Assembly: GCF_014697125.1 (NCBI RefSeq)
Contig: NZ_JACJRG010000026.1
Location: 1-64,000, forward strand
Source of the DNA: Anabaena minutissima FACHB-250
Lineage (GTDB): Bacteria > Cyanobacteriota > Cyanobacteriia > Cyanobacteriales > Nostocaceae
Reading direction: 5' to 3'
Length of the DNA: 64,000 nucleotides
Positions 1 through 10,422 of the stretch are shown piece after piece (within the stretch, counting starts at the first letter, position 1; every line of letters starts with the position of its first letter). The translations under genes were made by a program, and so were the position numbers. Under the pieces are notes generated by a model. It searched no databases. It was not told the DNA's origin and worked only from the letters and a program-made list of their open reading frames with translations.

Positions 1-1
1 A

Positions 2-3000
2 GCAGTAACACCGTCCTTTGGTAGCGACTTCAATCCCGATAAGTTAGAAACCCTGCGTCAACAGTGGGCTGCCAGTGATTTTTCTGGGTTGCCAAAATTT
101 GAAGTTCGTTCAGTCGCAGACCTTGGAGGTGCAAGGGCTGCTTTTTCTCGCAGTACCAACACTGTCTATATATCAGCAGATTTGTTGAGTGAAGATTCTG
201 GTTTAATCCAGGATGTTTTACTTGAAGAACTAGGTCACTTTGTTGATGCCCAGATTAATCAAGAAGATTCGCTAGGAGACGAAGGCAAAATCTTTGCCAA
301 CTTAGTTCAAGGGCATACCCTATCTGAGCAACAATTGCAACAACTGAAATCAGCAGACGATGTTATTAACATTACAATTGATGGTCAAACACTAGAAGTA
401 GAAGCTAATACAGACCCAACCGCTAATCTGCAATTTTTACCCAGTAAAATTACAGACTTATTTAATTCCATTAGGACAATTCTGGAGCAAAATATTCCAG
501 ACACCGCAAACCTGCCAATTATAGGTGATAAATTTGACCTAAAAAGCCGTGTAATTGGATTTGTTGATCAAGTTGAAACCGAAATTAAAAATAAGCTGGA
601 TACCCTTCAGGATAATGCCGTTGACACGATTCGGCAGGCACTATTTGATGCCTTGAACGGCGCAGGCATATTGTTAGATTCCGATGATGAAGGTGACGAC
701 ATCAGTATCAACGACATCAAGACACCTCAAGATGCTAATAGTATTGCCTTCAAATTCGATGCGGGGATCAAACTTAATCCTGATATTTCCCTAGACGAAA
801 ATTTGGGTTTACCAAATTTAGGTTTAAATCTTGGTGGTGGACTCAAAGGTGATTTAGACATTAAGTTGAGTGTTGGTTTTGGGGTTGACAATTTCAGTAA
901 TGATCAAAATGCTATCTTTTTAGAAACCTCTGTTGCCAAAGAATTCCAAGCCAAATTTGTCGGTAAATTGGTTGATGAAAATAACCAACCTTTGACTTTA
1001 AATGGGACTTTAGGTTTTCTGCAAATCGAGGCTACAGACCGAGGTAGTATATTGACGGCTGATTTTGCTGCTGACTTGATACTAGAAGCAGGTAGCGATG
1101 TCGATGGCAATGGTCGGGTTAGGTACAACAATTTAGAGAGTCTAGAAATTGATGCTGACCCACTCACCGCCGAAGCAGACATTCAACTATTTCTCAACAC
1201 GGGAGTTAGTGACCCTGAAACTGGTGAGTCATTGAATGGGCCACTGCCTAGTATTACCAGTAACTTTGATTTGCTGGATTTGAAGTTCAACAGCGATAAC
1301 CCCACGACCCCTGCACCAATCGTCAAGTTTACCGATGCGACACTAAACTTTGGTTCTTTGATTAGTGGGTTTTTCAAGTCGGTATTCACAGACATTCAAA
1401 GTATTACTAGCCCTTTTGAACCCATTATTGATGTTCTGACAACACCATTACCAATTATCAGAGCGTCTTTATTGGATATTGCCACAAAACTGGTAGAAAG
1501 TGGTTTATTAGAGGATGTTGTCACTCTTGACCCTGAAACTATTGAATTTGTAGAAATTATCGTTGATATTGTCAACGTTATTGATAGTTTCCCTACTAAT
1601 GATGGCAATCTGTTTCTCAAATTAGGGGACTTTGACTTAACTGGTACGGATATCCGCCAGGATGATGTTAGCGATAGTAAAGTTGCACCCAATGTTACTA
1701 ACATCCAAGACCCATTAAGCCAACTGCCCGCCTCTGAGGGTAATGATGTTACACCCTTTATTAATGCTCTGATTAGATTGGTGAATCGGGTTCAGGAATC
1801 GTCATCGTTCCAAGAATCATCCCAGTTTGCTCAAAGTAATTTAGCTTTTGCATCTGAAAGTTTGCAATCGGCAGACTCAGAAGATAGTAGTTCTTTAAAA
1901 GATTACTTCCCCGTTCTCGCTGATCCCAACGCTATTTTCAAAATTCTGCTGGGTCAACGGGTAGATTTATTCCGTTTCGATTCACCGAGATTAGCATTTT
2001 CCTATAAATTTGAACCTCCAGCAATTCCGATTTTTGGCCCAGTATCTCTACAGTTTAAAGGTGGTGTATTTGCCAATGCTGCGATCGCTGTCGGTTATGA
2101 TACTCAAGGGTTCATAGAATACCGACAAGGTGGTTTTAGCGACCCTAGCAAACTTTTAGATGGATTTTACGCTAGTAGACCCCTCGGAGATAAAGATGAA
2201 AATGGCGAGCGAGATCATAACGTCGAGCTGGGTGGTTTAATTACTGTAGAAGCACAGTTAAATATTAAAGCTGTAAACGCATCCATAGGCGGTGGTTTAT
2301 CACTAACAGTCTTCATGGACTTGGGTGATGAGTCTAACGATTACACCGTTCGCGGCAGTGAAATCGTAGACAGCATAGAGCAGGGTCAAAATATCCTGTG
2401 TCTGTTCAGTCCCAGTGGCGAGTTAACCTTCATCGTCTTTGGTCAAATTGAACTAGATTTTGGCTTCTTCAGTTTCTCCCGCAAACTAGATTTAGCCAAT
2501 ATTAAACTCATCAGCTTTACACCAGAAGATTTTGAAGACTTCTGCTTTGGTGATTCCGATCAATACTACGACGTCATTGATAAAGAACCGGCTCCCGACT
2601 CGCCCCTAGCCAAACAGTTAAATGATGCTGGCGTTGTAGTGCGTTCAGGTACTGATGGCAATGACATTATCATCATCGAACACATCTCTGGTGATGCCAG
2701 CAATGAAGTAGTTGAAGTCCGAGGTTTAGACCCAGAACCTAAACGCTATCAAAATGTCAAGTTGGTAGTTATTAATGCTGGTGATGGGGATGATGAAATT
2801 CGATTCATTAACGGTGTAATCGCCCCTGGTCAAATCAAAGGTGGTAGCGGTAACGATAGCATCTTTGGTGGCTTGGGTGATGACTTTATATCAGGTGGCG
2901 CGGGTAACGACACCATTGATGGTGGAGCTAAGAACAAGAGTGGTAACACGGCTGAGTATAGCGACTCCCCAGGCGGTATTGTGGTTGACCTGACTCTAGG

Positions 3001-6000
3001 ACAGGCTACCAACGATGGCTATGGTACTCAAGACACTCTAATCAATATTCAAAATATTGTCGGGTCAACTTTCAACGACACCATTGTTGGCTCTAATGAA
3101 AATAATGTCCTCCAGGGGGACAAAGGTAACGATACCCTGTTTGGACTGGATGGCGACGATGTGCTGTTGGGCGGAGTTGGGGCTGATTATATAGATGGTG
3201 GAGATGGTAAAGATACAATCACCTACATTGGTTCTAAAGCGGGAGTTTATGTCAACGTATCCAATAGCAATGTAACCTTTATCTCTCCCATCGATAAAGT
3301 GTTGACCAGCCTACCTGCAAATAGAGGATTTGGGGGCGAGGCTAACGGTGACAGAATCTTTAATGTCGAAAATGTACAGGGTTCAGTTTATGACGACATT
3401 CTCGTAGCTAGTGATGTAGCAGGGAATGTTTCGGGTTTGGATGGGGATGATATTCTCATCGCTGGTACTCAGGCTGACAACCTGGATGGCGGTAATGGTG
3501 ATGACTGGGTGACTTACAGACGCTCTAATGCTGGTGTGAATGTTAGTCTGTTGACCAATAACAACAGTGGTGGTTACGCCATTGGGGATGCCATCGAGCG
3601 AGCTACCGATGTTAATGGAGATTCTATTGCTAATAGAAGCTCAATTGAAAACCTAGAAGGTTCTAACTTCAACGATACCTTAGAGGGTGATATTGCTAAT
3701 AACATCCTCAGAGGACTAATTGGTAATGACACATTACGGGGCAATGCTGGTAATGATACCTTAATTGGCGGTGTAGGTGCTGATGTCCTCGATGGTGGCA
3801 CTGGGATTGATTGGGCTGATTATAGCGAGTCTCCATCTGGGGTGAGAGTGAGTTTACTTCCTGGTGCTGTTAATACTGGCGGTCATGGCGAAGGCGATAC
3901 TTTCGTTCACAATAATCTCATCTCCACAGTAGAGAACTTATTAGGGTCTGACTTTGGCGATGTCCTGATTGGAGATAATGGTAATAATGTCATCAATCCT
4001 GGTTTAAGCAATGGTGTTCTTGATACTGTTAATGGTAACGGTGGTAGCGATCGCCTAATTATCGATTATTCCCGCAATGATATCGGTACTGGCATTACAG
4101 GCGGCTACTTCACGGGATTGACCAGTGCTGGGTACTTATACAGAAATGTCAGCAATAACAATAACAGCATTCTCGATTCCGTGAGTTTCAGTAACATTGA
4201 ACACCTCACAGTCATTGGTACAACTCAAGACGATGAGATTCGTGGTGGTTCTGGAGATGACATCCTCTTAGGTGGTGATGGTGATGACACCATCTATGGT
4301 GGTCGTGGTAGTAACGTGATTTTGGCTGATGATGGTAATGATTTTATTACAGACCAAAATGATCTTAATCTAGAATTTTCTGGTACTCCTGCTGCCAATA
4401 GTTTTATTTATTTAGATGGTGGCAGAGGAATTGATACCCTATCAATGGATTTATCAGGTAAGCCAGATGATATCGTCCTAGTTAGCCTAGATCCTCTACT
4501 AGAAAACCCCAATCAAGCTTTGAGACTTGCAGATGGTAGTGCCATTACTCGGTTTGAGGTGTTCCAAGATATTGAAACTGGTGCTGGCAATGACACCATA
4601 ACTCAATTAGGTCGTGTAAATAACATTTTCAGCACTGGTGCAGGAGATGACATTATTAATTCGGGCTTAGGCATTGATATTGTCGATGGTGGTGGCTCAA
4701 GTAGTGGTGATGATGTCGGCGTCCAGGATGATGACCTGCTCATTGTTAATTATTCAGTGGGAGATATTGGTACAGGTATCCAATATGCAATCACCTCCCT
4801 CAATGCTTCCAATGGCGGACGATTATACCGCAGAGATAATGCTGGTGCAATCCTTGACCAAGTTACCTTCAGTAATATTGAACGTTTCCAAATCACGGGT
4901 ACTAGCCAAGATGATCAGATTGTAGGTGGAGACAACCAGGACACCTTGAATGGTAATGGCGGCAATGATTTTATCTTTGCTAATGCTGGCAATGATCAAT
5001 TAAGCGGCGGAGACAATAACGACATTCTCATCGGTGGTAGAGGTAATGACACCCTCATGGGTGGTAAAGGCGACGATATCTTGATTGGTATCGATTACAT
5101 TAATTCTCCTTCACGCTCTGTGGGTGAGATAGACAATCTGACAGGTGGTGCAGGAGCAGATGAATTCTGGCTAGGGAATCAGAATTATTTCTTCTACAAC
5201 GATAATATATTCCAAAATCTGGGTAATACAGACTATGCCCTAATTACAGACTTCAATTCCAGTGAAGGCGACATCATTCAGCTGAACGGTAATCGTAATA
5301 ATTACGCCACAGTAGTTGCAAATGGCTCTACACAAATTCTCAGGGTTATATCATCAGATGTTGAATTCCCTGATAGAGAATTAATCGGGATTGTTCAGGG
5401 AGTGACTAACTTTGATTTAGGTGCAAGTTATGTCAAATATGTTGGCGGTAGTGTCAATGTTTTATCTCAAGTTGATATTCCCCTCACAACAGACAGTATA
5501 TTCGCTCTATCTGATGACAATATTCAACAGACAGCTTTGTCTGATGATTCACCCACAGAAGAAGCAAATTTGGCGGAACAATCGGCAGGAAACTTCACTG
5601 TCACCCAAGCTAATGATGTTTCTACTTTATTGAACACCCTACTAGGCAATACTACGGGACTTAGTGACTTTAGCATCAAGCTCGTAGGCGATCGCAGAGC
5701 ATTTGGCACCTTCCAAGATGATCCCTTTGGCTTAGGCTCTGGAGTAGTCTTGAGTACCGGCAGAGTCAGAGATTTAGCTGGCGGTAACACAGCTGATGGT
5801 GACTTTTCACCTGGTATTAGTGTGCCTCTTAACTTTACCCGTTTGGCTGGTGCGGCAGGGGATACCAGTAACAGTCAACCTGGCTCGGCTGTTTTTGCTG
5901 CTGACCTTTCCAATCTGGGATTTGATCTGCGTTCTCTGACAATAGCTGACTCAGGTAGCCCAGGCGGAAGTCCTGGTAAATTTAGTGGATTTGATCTAGA

Positions 6001-7603
6001 TAGTATTAAACTCAGCCGTACCCTTGTCGCCTCAGCAGCACAGGTTGAAGCTTTACCGGGCTTAAACGTATTTGACTTTAGTCCTTTAGGAACTACCTTG
6101 ATCGCAGGAGATCAGTTACCCACGGGACAATCCAATTTGATAGGTGAGCTGTTTGGTACTGTTAACGGCTACATTCACAATGGAATTGCTACACTAGGTA
6201 GCTTTGATGCAACTGGCTTAACAAATGCTACCAAAGGTGCTGTAAGTTTAGGTATTAACGGCGAAGTAGGATTTGACCTGACATCAGCTATATCTCCCGG
6301 ACAACCTCTGTATCTTTACCTTGGGGAAGCTGGTAACAATGGTGAGCAGGTAGGAGGAAATATATCCGTCTCCAATCGCTCTCTGAGTGGACTAAACGAC
6401 CTTAGCACAGATTTTGGCCTCCCAGGGGCAGCCAATGACACTATCTCGATGCAAATTGACTTTGTGGCTAATGACACAGCACCACTGTTTTACTTCCAGT
6501 TTGCTTTTACCTCTGAGGAGTTTGTCGAATTTGGCGGTAGTCAATTTAATGACTTGTTCAGCTTGAAGTTGAACGGTCTGGATTTGGCTTTGTTGAGCGA
6601 TGGTGAAGCTGTAACTATCAATAACTTAGCTCCCACACCCTTTGGTTATCACCCAGACTTCATCTACAACCCTGCTGGAACAGGTGCAGCTAGCGAGCAA
6701 ACTAGACTTGATGGTTACACCAAAGTTTTAACCTTTGCCGGCCCTACCATTCCCAATGAGAAAAACACCTTAGTTATTACTGCCAAAGATGTCCGAGATG
6801 GTTTGTTAGACTCGGCTGTGTTCTTGAAGGCTGGTACATTCGGCACAGTTGATCCCACAACACCGCCTCAAAGGCCAGAAGTATCTATCACTCCAGAAGG
6901 AGATAATGGCAACAACGATAGACTGAATGTGGTAGAAGGTGGTGCAACTGATAGCTTGTCTGTGGTACTCAAATCTGTTCCTACAGATATTGTGACTATC
7001 ACCATTGACCCAGACCAACAGACGAACTTAGGCGCAGGTGGTAACAACCCAATTAGCTTAACCTTTACGTCTGAGAATGCGCTGATCCCGCAAATTGTGA
7101 CTGTGGCGGCAGTCGATGATACTCTCGTTGAAGGTGATCACACTAGTACCCTCACCGTCAACGTCAGCAGTAATGACCCTGGTTACAAGGGTTTGTCAGT
7201 TCCTAACCTCACAGTTGCCATTACAGACAACGATGTATTTACTAACATTACTGGTACACCAGGACGCGATACCCTTGTTGGCACAAATGCACCAGAAAGG
7301 TTAATTGGTCTACAAGGTCAAGATATCCTCACAGGTGGGGGTGGCAGTGATCAATTTGTCTATAACAATCTGGTAGACAGAGGAGATATCATCACTGACT
7401 TTACCTTGAGTGAAGACCAGATTGTCTTAACTCAACTCCTGAGCAGTTTAGGTATTAGCTCCGCAAATGTTGGGTTTAATGATATTACGCAGGGTACACA
7501 AATCACCTTAAATACTGATGGTGTGTTCCGTCCGTTTATCTTGGTGCAAGGCGCAGGTGTTAACGCCGATACGTTGAATAATCCCAATAACTTTATCTTC
7601 TAG
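2..7603 (+). CDS. Giant RTX / Calx-beta exoprotein, 5' end outside window
   Basis: The reading frame is open from base 2, so the true start lies upstream; at least 2,533 residues are visible. The N-terminal part carries an EELGH-(F)VDA motif followed by GDEG, a domain often seen at the start of cyanobacterial RTX proteins and resembling a metalloprotease helix that lacks the first His. A non-repetitive beta-rich region follows. From about residue 890 (counting from base 89) to about 1,760 there are many blocks of Ca2+-binding GGxGxDxL-type nonapeptides. Next comes a choice-of-anchor-L-like domain (LSTGRV and FAFTSEEFVEFGGSQFND motifs), a Calx-beta domain with VEGG and ITDND, and a final RTX block ending in the ITDF...DQIVL pattern typical of type I secreted cyanobacterial proteins. 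It is likely exported by a TolC-type system and Ca2+-stabilised outside the cell. Function (adhesin, S-layer or matrix protein) is not determinable. Confidence 0.9.
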   Translation, partial: AVTPSFGSDFNPDKLETLRQQWAASDFSGLPKFEVRSVADLGGARAAFSRSTNTVYISADLLSEDSGLIQDVLLEELGHFVDAQINQEDSLGDEGKIFANLVQGHTLSEQQLQQLKSADDVINITIDGQTLEVEANTDPTANLQFLPSKITDLFNSIRTILEQNIPDTANLPIIGDKFDLKSRVIGFVDQVETEIKNKLDTLQDNAVDTIRQALFDALNGAGILLDSDDEGDDISINDIKTPQDANSIAFKFDAGIKLNPDISLDENLGLPNLGLNLGGGLKGDLDIKLSVGFGVDNFSNDQNAIFLETSVAKEFQAKFVGKLVDENNQPLTLNGTLGFLQIEATDRGSILTADFAADLILEAGSDVDGNGRVRYNNLESLEIDADPLTAEADIQLFLNTGVSDPETGESLNGPLPSITSNFDLLDLKFNSDNPTTPAPIVKFTDATLNFGSLISGFFKSVFTDIQSITSPFEPIIDVLTTPLPIIRASLLDIATKLVESGLLEDVVTLDPETIEFVEIIVDIVNVIDSFPTNDGNLFLKLGDFDLTGTDIRQDDVSDSKVAPNVTNIQDPLSQLPASEGNDVTPFINALIRLVNRVQESSSFQESSQFAQSNLAFASESLQSADSEDSSSLKDYFPVLADPNAIFKILLGQRVDLFRFDSPRLAFSYKFEPPAIPIFGPVSLQFKGGVFANAAIAVGYDTQGFIEYRQGGFSDPSKLLDGFYASRPLGDKDENGERDHNVELGGLITVEAQLNIKAVNASIGGGLSLTVFMDLGDESNDYTVRGSEIVDSIEQGQNILCLFSPSGELTFIVFGQIELDFGFFSFSRKLDLANIKLISFTPEDFEDFCFGDSDQYYDVIDKEPAPDSPLAKQLNDAGVVVRSGTDGNDIIIIEHISGDASNEVVEVRGLDPEPKRYQNVKLVVINAGDGDDEIRFINGVIAPGQIKGGSGNDSIFGGLGDDFISGGAGNDTIDGGAKNKSGNTAEYSDSPGGIVVDLTLGQATNDGYGTQDTLINIQNIVGSTFNDTIVGSNENNVLQGDKGNDTLFGLDGDDVLLGGVGADYIDGGDGKDTITYIGSKAGVYVNVSNSNVTFISPIDKVLTSLPANRGFGGEANGDRIFNVENVQGSVYDDILVASDVAGNVSGLDGDDILIAGTQADNLDGGNGDDWVTYRRSNAGVNVSLLTNNNSGGYAIGDAIERATDVNGDSIANRSSIENLEGSNFNDTLEGDIANNILRGLIGNDTLRGNAGNDTLIGGVGADVLDGGTGIDWADYSESPSGVRVSLLPGAVNTGGHGEGDTFVHNNLISTVENLLGSDFGDVLIGDNGNNVINPGLSNGVLDTVNGNGGSDRLIIDYSRNDIGTGITGGYFTGLTSAGYLYRNVSNNNNSILDSVSFSNIEHLTVIGTTQDDEIRGGSGDDILLGGDGDDTIYGGRGSNVILADDGNDFITDQNDLNLEFSGTPAANSFIYLDGGRGIDTLSMDLSGKPDDIVLVSLDPLLENPNQALRLADGSAITRFEVFQDIETGAGNDTITQLGRVNNIFSTGAGDDIINSGLGIDIVDGGGSSSGDDVGVQDDDLLIVNYSVGDIGTGIQYAITSLNASNGGRLYRRDNAGAILDQVTFSNIERFQITGTSQDDQIVGGDNQDTLNGNGGNDFIFANAGNDQLSGGDNNDILIGGRGNDTLMGGKGDDILIGIDYINSPSRSVGEIDNLTGGAGADEFWLGNQNYFFYNDNIFQNLGNTDYALITDFNSSEGDIIQLNGNRNNYATVVANGSTQILRVISSDVEFPDRELIGIVQGVTNFDLGASYVKYVGGSVNVLSQVDIPLTTDSIFALSDDNIQQTALSDDSPTEEANLAEQSAGNFTVTQANDVSTLLNTLLGNTTGLSDFSIKLVGDRRAFGTFQDDPFGLGSGVVLSTGRVRDLAGGNTADGDFSPGISVPLNFTRLAGAAGDTSNSQPGSAVFAADLSNLGFDLRSLTIADSGSPGGSPGKFSGFDLDSIKLSRTLVASAAQVEALPGLNVFDFSPLGTTLIAGDQLPTGQSNLIGELFGTVNGYIHNGIATLGSFDATGLTNATKGAVSLGINGEVGFDLTSAISPGQPLYLYLGEAGNNGEQVGGNISVSNRSLSGLNDLSTDFGLPGAANDTISMQIDFVANDTAPLFYFQFAFTSEEFVEFGGSQFNDLFSLKLNGLDLALLSDGEAVTINNLAPTPFGYHPDFIYNPAGTGAASEQTRLDGYTKVLTFAGPTIPNEKNTLVITAKDVRDGLLDSAVFLKAGTFGTVDPTTPPQRPEVSITPEGDNGNNDRLNVVEGGATDSLSVVLKSVPTDIVTITIDPDQQTNLGAGGNNPISLTFTSENALIPQIVTVAAVDDTLVEGDHTSTLTVNVSSNDPGYKGLSVPNLTVAITDNDVFTNITGTPGRDTLVGTNAPERLIGLQGQDILTGGGGSDQFVYNNLVDRGDIITDFTLSEDQIVLTQLLSSLGISSANVGFNDITQGTQITLNTDGVFRPFILVQGAGVNADTLNNPNNFIF

Positions 7604-7613
7604 TTCTGAGTTC

Positions 7614-7640
7614 TGCACAGAGTGATTATCGCTCTGTGCA
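7614..7640 (+). terminator. Hairpin after RTX gene
   Basis: Perfect 9-bp inverted repeat TGCACAGAG / CTCTGTGCA with a 9-nt loop, 10 bases after the RTX stop codon and 54 bases before the next start. There is no strong T-run, so it may be a weak terminator, an mRNA 3' stabiliser or an attenuator rather than a full stop. Confidence 0.5.
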
Positions 7641-7694
7641 AACGCTGTCTTGACTTTTCTGTGATTAACAACTGTTTTGCAAAGGAGGAATTTA

Positions 7695-8456
7695 ATGGCT
7701 CTTTCTACATTCACTAACCGTTCAATTCTGGCAGCTAGTATTATTAGTGTTTTGGGGTGGATGAGTCCTGCTCAAGCCATAGTTCTTAACGGCGACTTTA
7801 GCAATAATTTAAATCAATGGGAAACTACTGGGGATGTGAGCATTTCTAATGGTCAGGCTTTATTAACAACCGCATCCTCTACTTTGGAAGATGATTATCC
7901 TGAACCTGCTGGCCAGTTCAATTTCTCCGGTACAGAAGTCATTCCTATTGGCGAGTTAGAAACTTTCGTCGGTGTGAACCCTTTGGAATTGGGTGAATAC
8001 GCAATTGAAGGTTCTGCTCTTAAGCAAACTTTTACAGTTCAAGCAGGCGATATTTTAAGCTTCAGTTGGCAATTCCTGACAAATGAAGAAACACCGGATT
8101 TATTCGGTACTAATGATGCGGCTTTTATAATTTTGAAAAATCTCAACTCATCATCTAATGTGATTCGTTTAGCAGATACTAACGGTGTTTTTTCTCCTAG
8201 CACTACTTTAGGTTTTTCGGCAGCAACAGGAGTTAATACCTTCAAATCACAATCACTCACGGCTGGAAATTACATTTTAGCTCTAGCGATCGCAGGCGAT
8301 GGTGACAATAATGTTACATCTGCTCTACTTGTTGATAATGTGAAAACTCAACCGGGGAACGCTGAACCTGTACCTGAACCTGAGTCCATACTCGGTTTAG
8401 GTACAGCAATTTGTTTATTTATCTTGAAAAAAATGCAACTAAAAAAAATGAAATAG
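7695..8456 (+). CDS. PEP-CTERM anchored secreted protein
   Basis: 253 residues from an ATG preceded by a strong AAAGGAGG ribosome site at 7681-7688; an upstream in-frame TTG at 7677 is less likely. The N-terminus is a signal peptide ending near SPAQA. The mature part is a beta-rich, carbohydrate-binding-like module (NGDFSNNLNQW opening, common in extracellular proteins). The C-terminus has the tripartite PEP-CTERM signal: VPEPES, a hydrophobic helix, then a basic tail KKMQLKKMK. In this family the tail directs export across the inner membrane and processing by an exosortase; no exosortase is in the window. It lies directly downstream of the RTX gene, so both may contribute to the cell surface or matrix. 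The ligand is unknown. Confidence 0.85.
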   Translation: MALSTFTNRSILAASIISVLGWMSPAQAIVLNGDFSNNLNQWETTGDVSISNGQALLTTASSTLEDDYPEPAGQFNFSGTEVIPIGELETFVGVNPLELGEYAIEGSALKQTFTVQAGDILSFSWQFLTNEETPDLFGTNDAAFIILKNLNSSSNVIRLADTNGVFSPSTTLGFSAATGVNTFKSQSLTAGNYILALAIAGDGDNNVTSALLVDNVKTQPGNAEPVPEPESILGLGTAICLFILKKMQLKKMK

Positions 8457-9013
8457 CGTCAGATGATTTCACGCGATACTAGATATCAGTCTCAAGTTGA
8501 CGAGATTGATTTAAGCTTAAGAAGACTGGAGAATTTAAACTAATCATCGTGTAAACACGCACACAAACACAATTTAAGCCACCAAAAAGCCTATGATTTC
8601 GTCAGCGATGACACACCCTTAACCCAGACTTATCAATTAGGCTGACAACACGAAGGCTACAACCCTCATTATTCCGTTGGCTGATTAAACTTGCTTATGT
8701 TTGTAGCAACGATGACCACTTACAGGTATAGTCTGCTTATTGCAGTTTGTAACGTTGTCAGCTTAATGTAAAGAAATTTAAAAATTTCCCTAAAGTTGCA
8801 TAATATTTTGAATCACTCCTGAATAAATACATGAACATAGCTATCAGATTTTTTCAATAGTGTTTAATATGTCAATATGAAATTTTTCCTGTTTTTCTGT
8901 TGATCATATTATTTAGATAAAAATGCTATAGCTTCATATATGCTTAAGCATTAATAAAAGTTGAAATGGTTGTTGTGATATCTGTGAGCCAGAACCTAAC
9001 AAAGGAGTAATAA
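8457..9013. other. Intergenic, no gene recognised
   Basis: 557 bases, increasingly AT-rich toward the next gene. A 26-codon open frame beginning at 8463 has no ribosome site or recognisable product. The final bases hold the AAAGGAG site for the gene at 9014. I see no RNA gene or mobile element. Confidence 0.5.
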
Positions 9014-9796
9014 ATGATTTCAGTACAACAAACACAAAACAAAGCCAATATATTGAATAGGATAATAGTATTTATCTATGGTGTAATTTCATATGTAATA
9101 TTTTTTGTGACATTAATATATACTGCCGGATTCTTGGGTAATATAGTTGTTCCGAAATCTATTGATTCTATACCGCAATTACCTTTATTATCTGCCTTAA
9201 TTATAAACGGTGGATTACTTGGGTTGTTTGGTATTCAACATAGTGTAATGGCACGCCAAGGATTCAAACAGTGGTGGACAAAGTTTATTAACAAAGCAGC
9301 AGAAAGAAGCACTTATGTACTTCTTTCTAGTTTGGCACTCATGTTTTTATTCTGGCAATGGCAGCCAATGGGTGGTGTAATCTGGAATATTCAAAATCAA
9401 GTTGGGCAATTGATGTTCTGGTTACTTTTTGGTATTGGTTGGTTAATTTTATTTTTAAGTACATTTTTAATTAACCACTTTGATTTATTTGGACTCCGAC
9501 AAGTTTATCTATACTTACAGGGTCAAGAATATACTCAATTAGAATTTCAAACTCCTTGGCTATACAATTATGTTCGTCATCCACTTTATGTAGGTTGGTT
9601 ATTAATATTTTGGTCAACACCAAACATGACTGCGACTCATCTAGTATTTGCGCTACTCACAACGATCTATATTTTAGTTGCGATTCAATTTGAGGAACGA
9701 GATTTAATTAACATCCACGGTGAAACTTACGCTACTTACCGTCAACGTGTACCGATGCTAATTCCCTTTATGAAGAAACAATACAGCTTGAAATAA
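9014..9796 (+). CDS. mddA: MddA-like methanethiol S-methyltransferase (membrane)
   Basis: 260 residues with a good AAAGGAG ribosome site 7 bases before the ATG. About five hydrophobic helices are visible, including one near residues 18-40 and others around 60-80, 100-118, 135-158 and 190-225. Motifs such as GIQHSVMAR, ERSTYVLLSS, FWQWQPM and the C-terminal YNYVRHPLYVGWL place it in the NnrU/isoprenylcysteine methyltransferase-like superfamily. They match the MddA subgroup, which uses S-adenosylmethionine to methylate methanethiol to dimethyl sulfide. The RHPLY...E(E)R.L...HG..Y..Y pattern forms the cofactor site in this superfamily. It stands alone, with no sulfur genes beside it. Another SAM-dependent membrane methyltransferase activity is possible. 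Confidence 0.7.
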   Translation: MISVQQTQNKANILNRIIVFIYGVISYVIFFVTLIYTAGFLGNIVVPKSIDSIPQLPLLSALIINGGLLGLFGIQHSVMARQGFKQWWTKFINKAAERSTYVLLSSLALMFLFWQWQPMGGVIWNIQNQVGQLMFWLLFGIGWLILFLSTFLINHFDLFGLRQVYLYLQGQEYTQLEFQTPWLYNYVRHPLYVGWLLIFWSTPNMTATHLVFALLTTIYILVAIQFEERDLINIHGETYATYRQRVPMLIPFMKKQYSLK

Positions 9797-9815
9797 ATAT
9801 GACAATAAGGCGTAG

Positions 9816-9983
9816 GTTGACAGCCTAGCGGCGGAATTGTCAGCTGTTAGGCAAGAGTTACAGAGTCAGTTACAGATAGATAAAAAGGAAAAGTTACACA
9901 ACAAAGTATCTGTAATTGATGATCAGGCAATACACGATCGCATTCTTCAGTCTAGGGGTATATTAAAAAGTCAAGGCATTTGA
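9816..9983 (+). pseudogene. Coding relic, start lost
   Basis: A frame of 55 codons after an in-frame stop, with no good start codon or ribosome site, reads as protein-like: a helical coiled-coil stretch (SLAAELSAVRQELQSQLQ) followed by DRILQSRGILKSQGI and a stop. The composition looks coding, unlike the flanking DNA. It is probably the 3' remnant of a deleted gene. I do not recognise the family. Confidence 0.35.
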
Positions 9984-10422
9984 AGTCTACTCTGCTGAGG
10001 CGCATATCAGTAACGGCACAACAAGCTGCATCGACCGTTGGCTTTGAGTTTTTTATTGTCAATCTCAGGAAGAACTCTCTTGAATTTTTGCCCACATTCA
10101 AATGCGATATCTAGATAGCGAAATAAACAAGGAAATAAATTCAGTTATATTAAAAAGCTAGAAGACCCCAGGTGAAGTGATAACGAACTGTTCAATTGTC
10201 TGACGCGATCGCTGGTTTTCTAGTTAATCCAGTAAATTTACAAGAATACGCATTTATACGCATTTAAAAGTATTAAATTCTTATAAGAAAATTAATCCGT
10301 GTTGGCACATAACTTGAGAAAGGACTTCAATTAACTTTTTTGGTTGATTACTTTGTCGTGGCATAACAAACTCGATTGCAAGATTGATGGTATTTTATTG
10401 TTGCACAAACTCCTTTATATCA
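9984..10422. other. Intergenic, no gene recognised
   Basis: No convincing reading frame or RNA. It contains one GCGATCGC octamer near 10206 and a short direct repeat (ATACGCATTTATACGCATTTA) around 10247-10266. The stretch just upstream of the phosphatase gene lacks a clear ribosome-binding site. Confidence 0.4.
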
